DNA of 31,377 nt, taken from assembly GCA_003427395.1 (NCBI GenBank), contig BFEA01000075.1, positions 123,429 through 154,805 of the forward strand, read 5' to 3'. Both the position numbers and the translations under genes were made by a program. Within the stretch, counting starts at the first letter, position 1. Each line of letters opens with the position of its first letter. Positions 28,171 to 31,377 of the stretch are shown here, piece by piece. Origin of the DNA: Chara braunii (lineage: Eukaryota > Streptophyta > Charophyceae > Charales > Characeae). The notes under the pieces are model-generated. The model was not told the origin of the DNA. It made no database searches and was given only the letters and a program-made list of their open reading frames with translations.

Positions 28171-28700
28171 ATGTTTCTCTGCTGCGTAGTCAATGTTCTC
28201 GTCATGGGACTAAGGAAGTTATCCAGGTCCCTCAGCCTGGACGACTCCTCGTGGTCCGGAGTCGGAGACATATAGAGATTTTTGAAGAAGGTCCGAGTAA
28301 CGAGGGTGCAGTGGAGGTGGCGCAGACGTCCCCCCCTGTGTCCGGATCGAATAAGGCTTCGATTACTGAGCGCCCTGTTTGTGCCTCGGTCGTACTAAAA
28401 AAACGAGTATCCATAGTGGCATCGCAGTTGAGTTTCGTTAGTTTGCTGCGTAGCCGGACGCCCAACCACCTGTACTGCGTGAACTGTAGCAATTGGCGCC
28501 TTAGGTGCGTGATATGTTGAATGTTACCCCTTGGTGAATGTGGGTCTTCCTGCTGCTCCATGTCACGAATCCATTGATGAATCTCCCATTCTCGACGATT
28601 TCTCTGAGCTGCCAGTTATTTGGAAAATCTCTTGCATTTCTTGGCGATCCGTTATTGAACCATGTCAGTGTTGCCAAAAATGCCATACGTCTTTAATCAA
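28170..28700 (-). pseudogene. LINE inter-domain region between endonuclease and RT
   Basis: On the minus strand the sequence includes RLRSKLTKLNCDATMDTRFF, then IEALFDPDTGG, in the position where LINE ORF2 proteins have the basic linker that precedes the RT domain. The identification depends on position between the two recognised domains. Stops and frame changes are present. Confidence 0.6.
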
Positions 28701-29480
28701 GGACTGGAAGTGCTTGTGAGGGAGAAAAGAGATGTGTTCAGCTTGTAATAGCCTTGCCCTTGGTCTGGCCGCTTCCTCGTCGTTAAGACCATCCCACAGG
28801 TTTTATGGTTGAGCCCGGGGCGGGGACTACGTGGGAGGATAACAGCCAGCTGCAGGACCCTCTCCAGATCTTTAGACAAAAGGATGAGATCAATCTGAGA
28901 CTTGGACAACCTTGCCGAGTGACTATCCCGTATGCAGGAGAAGGTATGATCGTTGGGGTGGAGGCGGCGAAAGGTGCCGAAGATCGATAAGGCGCACAGG
29001 TCCGCAATTATCTGTTCGTCCTCTTCCACCGCATAGGTAGGGGACACCTGCGGGTTCCAGCAGTCTACCCATCTGTCTGGTGCCACATTGAAGTCCCCTG
29101 CAATGACCAACGAGATCCCCGCCGGGACCAAAGCGCCCAAGCTGCCCAGGAAGTCCCTCCTCTCCTTTACCGTATTCGGAGCGTAAATGCACAGGACGCA
29201 GATCAACTCCAACTCTAGAATTCCCAGAATCGACACCCATCGTCCTTCCTGCTCACACACATCCTTCCTGCTCATATGCTGCCCAGTTGACCATCTGCAT
29301 TCGGGATCGCAGGGGAAACCTATGGCGACACCGACTGTGCCCGGGGCCGGGGCGTGGGCCCTAAAGGATGAGTGAGGAACCATCCTGTGTGCCGTGTGGT
29401 GCTCCGGCATGTCCTGGTCCGAGGTGGGTTTCCTGGACACACACCACATCTGCCCATTCCCTGCCCCTGGGGCTGGTGCA
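28700..29480 (-). pseudogene. LINE apurinic-type endonuclease domain (5'-truncated)
   Basis: On the minus strand WADVVCVQETHLG (about 29420-29460) is the second endonuclease block with its catalytic Glu. After a frame change come CVLCIYAPN, then LVIAGDFNVAPDRW with the GDFN catalytic motif. RRLHPNDHTFSCIR and SQIDLILLSKDL follow, with the terminal H block near GLNHKTCGM. These are the signature blocks of the EEP/APE-like endonuclease of non-LTR retrotransposons, which nicks target DNA. The first block with the catalytic Asn is missing or unrecognisable where the sequence meets the plus-strand part. Confidence 0.88.
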
Positions 29481-29519
29481 TATGGTCGACCGTGATGAGA
29501 TCCTCGTTGAAAGATACAC

Positions 29520-30403
29520 GCTGGGGAGGGCGAATAACCTGATAGGAAGCAGGCAGTCCTTGTCTGGAGGCACAAAGCCGCCGTATACCGCATCAGGGTG
29601 CTGCAGATAGACAAGGAATGGAGAGCCTTTCGGTCGATGTCACCAATTGCGGACCTGCACATCGACCCTGGGGAGTGGCAACGTAACCAGGGAAGGACGG
29701 GGTCGAGGGCGGCACAGCAACCACCGACTCTCGCAGACATAAAAGCTGAAACAGCATACCGGATGCTGAGACCGAAAATGGAGCTGCATGATATAGTCTG
29801 CGATAGATGGCAGCGCCACCTCAACTTGGACCTGCACCTCGTGCAGCCCATAAAGTGGTTTCGGGAATCCAAACTCAGACCGGCCAAGATCTCGGCGTTG
29901 CAGTGGCAGATCGTCCATCGGTGTCTCCCAATCAACAATTGGTTGATTGACCATACCAAGTCGGAACAGCAGGGATAGGCATCACTGCGGTGTAAGAAAT
30001 GTCTACAAAACTACCCGCCGCGTAAGAGAGAGGAGACAATAGAGCACCTCTTCCTGCAATGCCCTTCGTCTGTATTGTTACGGCGATGGTGGGACCGAAT
30101 ATGGAGGCAGACAGTGGATTCCGACTGGCCCTGGGATTGGAGGACGCTGCTGACTGGACATGGGCCTCAATATTCGGGCCATCCTCTGGGCAAGAACCTT
30201 TGACAGAAAACCTGTTCCGATTGGGAAGGCGGGCCATCCTCTGGGCGATACGGTGGCAAAGGTGCACCCTGGAGATGGAGGGGGGCCGAATAGAAGATGG
30301 CAAAGCAACAGACCTGGTAAGGCAACCGGTGGAGGCGGAGATCACCAACCAGTGGCAGGCGGCCAGACAAAAAATGAGTTTTGTGCAACGTCATGACAAT
30401 TGA
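29520..30403 (+). pseudogene. LINE ORF2 C-terminal region with RT zinc-binding domain
   Basis: From about 29545 the plus strand reads QAVLVWRHKAAVYRIRVLQI, then WQRHLNLDLHLVQPIKWF and ISALQWQIVHRCLPINNWLI, the helical block before the zinc-binding motif. A TAG after SEQQG at 29977-29979 interrupts the frame. It resumes with LRCKKCLQN and TIEHLFLQCPSS, giving C-x2-C…H-x4-C spacing. WWDRIWRQ and WRTLLTGHG are then recognisable across frame changes. This domain is typical of plant LINE ORF2 C-termini. It stands in opposite orientation to the endonuclease and RT segments on its left. Confidence 0.83.
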
Positions 30404-30908
30404 ATTACAAGGGATATAGACAAAATCATTAGCTGATTTTGTAAAGAATGGGTGGGTGGTAGTTGAGGGGTATGGATGGCAGAAGTAAACTGTTCGGGGG
30501 ACAACGGAGGAGAGAAGGGAGGAACAGGGGGGGATGTACCCGGGGACTATAAGTTATCCTTTTGGGATTGCGTGGCAATCACCCTAGATATTCCATTGAG
30601 GCCCGCAACGGACTTCCCGGATCCCTTCCCCCCTCACCCTTTTGCCCTAAGGCTTGTGGAAGTAGAGCCAGAAGCTTTCCCAGAAGTGAATCATAGATGG
30701 ATGGTCCCACTGGTGCCCCCAGTGGTCCCACCCCCCAAACAACGGGATGCGGCACCCAGTTTGCAGCCCTTGGATGCTCTTATGTGTCACGCTTGGGACG
30801 CTGGACCCGCTTTCCAGCAGGTGTTGCTCCCCACCAATACATTGGAGCACCGGCTGGTCTACCAGGAGGGGCTGCACATATCACCCCCACTAGTAGGACT
30901 GGTGGTTC
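30404..30908 (+). other. Probable LINE 3' UTR with the hairpin module (copy 4)
   Basis: After the end of the zinc-binding region there is no further recognised protein. GGGACGCTGGACCCGCTTTC followed by CAGCAGGTG at 30797 repeats the hairpin module found at 24515, 25093 and 25845, and an A-rich tract follows at 30909. An open frame at 30476-30982 crosses this module and is probably accidental. Confidence 0.5.
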
Positions 30909-30933
30909 AAAAAAAAACAAAAACAAAAAACGA

Positions 30934-31045
30934 AGGGAAGGATACAGAGAAGATTAGCATGGCCCTTGGTGTGCAAGAATGACACAGGTAAACGAGAAAC
31001 GATCCCAAATCTAGTAAAAAAAAAAACAAAACAAAAAAAAAAACG
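30934..31045 (+). pseudogene. 5'-truncated U6 snRNA retropseudogene with A tail
   Basis: GATACAGAGAAGATTAGCAT (30941-30960) is an exact U6 core with an intact ACAGAG box. It continues GGCCC, GTGCAAGAATGACAC and a diverged AACGAGAAACGATCCCAAAT end near 31010. An A-rich tract with a few Cs follows (31016-31043). The 5' third of U6 is missing. It sits directly after the A-rich end of the LINE. Confidence 0.85.
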
Positions 31046-31094
31046 ACCATGGTAGTGGGACTTGCCCCCTGGAGATTGCATCTATTTTTTCTCT

Positions 31095-31272
31095 ATAATT
31101 TTGTTGTGCTGCCTCTGGACCTCGAAGTCTCTACCAATGCGGAGAATGTAGTGCAATTATAACTAAACTAATTTTGTGACTCCATAATTTTGTTGTGCTG
31201 CGTCTGGACCTCGAAGTCTCTGCCAATGCGGAGAATGTTGTGCAGTTATAACTCATTTTTGGGACTCCCGTG
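31095..31272. repeat. 89 bp tandem duplication
   Basis: ATAATTTTGTTGTGCTGC begins at 31095 and 31184. The units share CTCGAAGTCTCT and AATGCGGAGAATGT. Confidence 0.92.
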
Positions 31273-31377
31273 TAGTTTCCCCTTTTTTGGGGGGTTAACT
31301 TCAGTAGAGTCACAACAACGACTTGCACTATGGGCCAAGATGCAGTTTGCAATTGCACTTCAGGCACCCTACACCTG

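Larger units (their letters stand above)
27040..30931. mobile_element. Rearranged plant-type LINE: 5' part inverted relative to 3' part
   Basis: On the minus strand, from about 29480 down to 27040, the order is endonuclease, linker, reverse transcriptase up to the catalytic FADD block. On the plus strand, from about 29545 to 30403, lies the C-terminal region with the zinc-binding domain, then a possible 3' UTR and an A-rich tract (30909-30931). The two parts are complementary in domain content and meet near 29480-29545. This is the arrangement left by 5' inversion (twin priming) of a single element, although two separate insertions are possible. Both parts contain stops and frameshifts, so the element is dead. 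Confidence 0.7.

Noticed and set aside
29480-29959. N-terminal part of the 420-codon minus-strand frame that contains the endonuclease
   Set aside because: This part is antisense to the plus-strand LINE C-terminal region and shows no endonuclease motifs; only the portion from about 29350 downward is endonuclease.
30476-30982. 168-codon plus-strand open frame
   Set aside because: It crosses the presumed LINE 3' UTR, the hairpin module, an A tract and the U6 pseudogene, so it is not a single gene.

Overview
The window looks like nuclear DNA from a plant-lineage eukaryote with a large, repeat-rich genome. It holds spliced exons with GT-AG borders, plant-type non-LTR retrotransposons whose ORF2 ends in a zinc-binding domain, U6 snRNA pseudogenes, tRNA-derived SINE-like elements, many poly(A)/poly(T) tracts and long microsatellites. 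A streptophyte such as a charophyte alga would fit the two-domain DJ-1 gene and the kilobase introns, but the species is inference.

One host gene is recognisable. It is a two-domain DJ-1/PARK7-family (DJ-1/PfpI) protein on the + strand, entering from the left. Four exons are visible (287-466, 3282-3377, 14280-14480, 20435-20800), all joined in phase 0. They encode the end of DJ-1 domain 1, the linker and the whole of domain 2. The start of the gene lies outside the window. The introns are about 2.8, 10.9 and 6.0 kb and consist mostly of repeats: a ~125 bp satellite, a 111 bp MITE family, SINE-like elements, U6 pseudogenes, inverted repeats and tandem duplications.

Downstream of DJ-1 (20801 to the end) I see no host gene. 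On the minus strand there are hammerhead-ribozyme-like motifs: full-length or nearly so at 21983-22030 and 22475-22530, a half copy at 22138-22155, and a further copy inside the last DJ-1 intron at 17552-17613. Then come a decayed + strand LINE end (about 23200-23790), higher-order and 23 bp tandem repeats (23863-24390), a repeated hairpin module that precedes A-rich tracts, a (CT)n(GT)n tract, and a LINE at about 27040-30930. In that LINE the endonuclease and reverse transcriptase lie on the minus strand while the C-terminal zinc-binding part lies on the plus strand, as expected from 5' inversion (twin priming). A poly(A)-tailed U6 fragment follows it.

The assembly needs caution. A perfect 38 bp Nextera mate-pair junction adapter sits inside intron 3 at 5788-5825, and there are three single N bases (10069, 12932, 18363). 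The contiguity of the largest intron is therefore not proven. The most unusual biology is the family of hammerhead-like ribozymes, possibly remnants of a retrozyme-like element.
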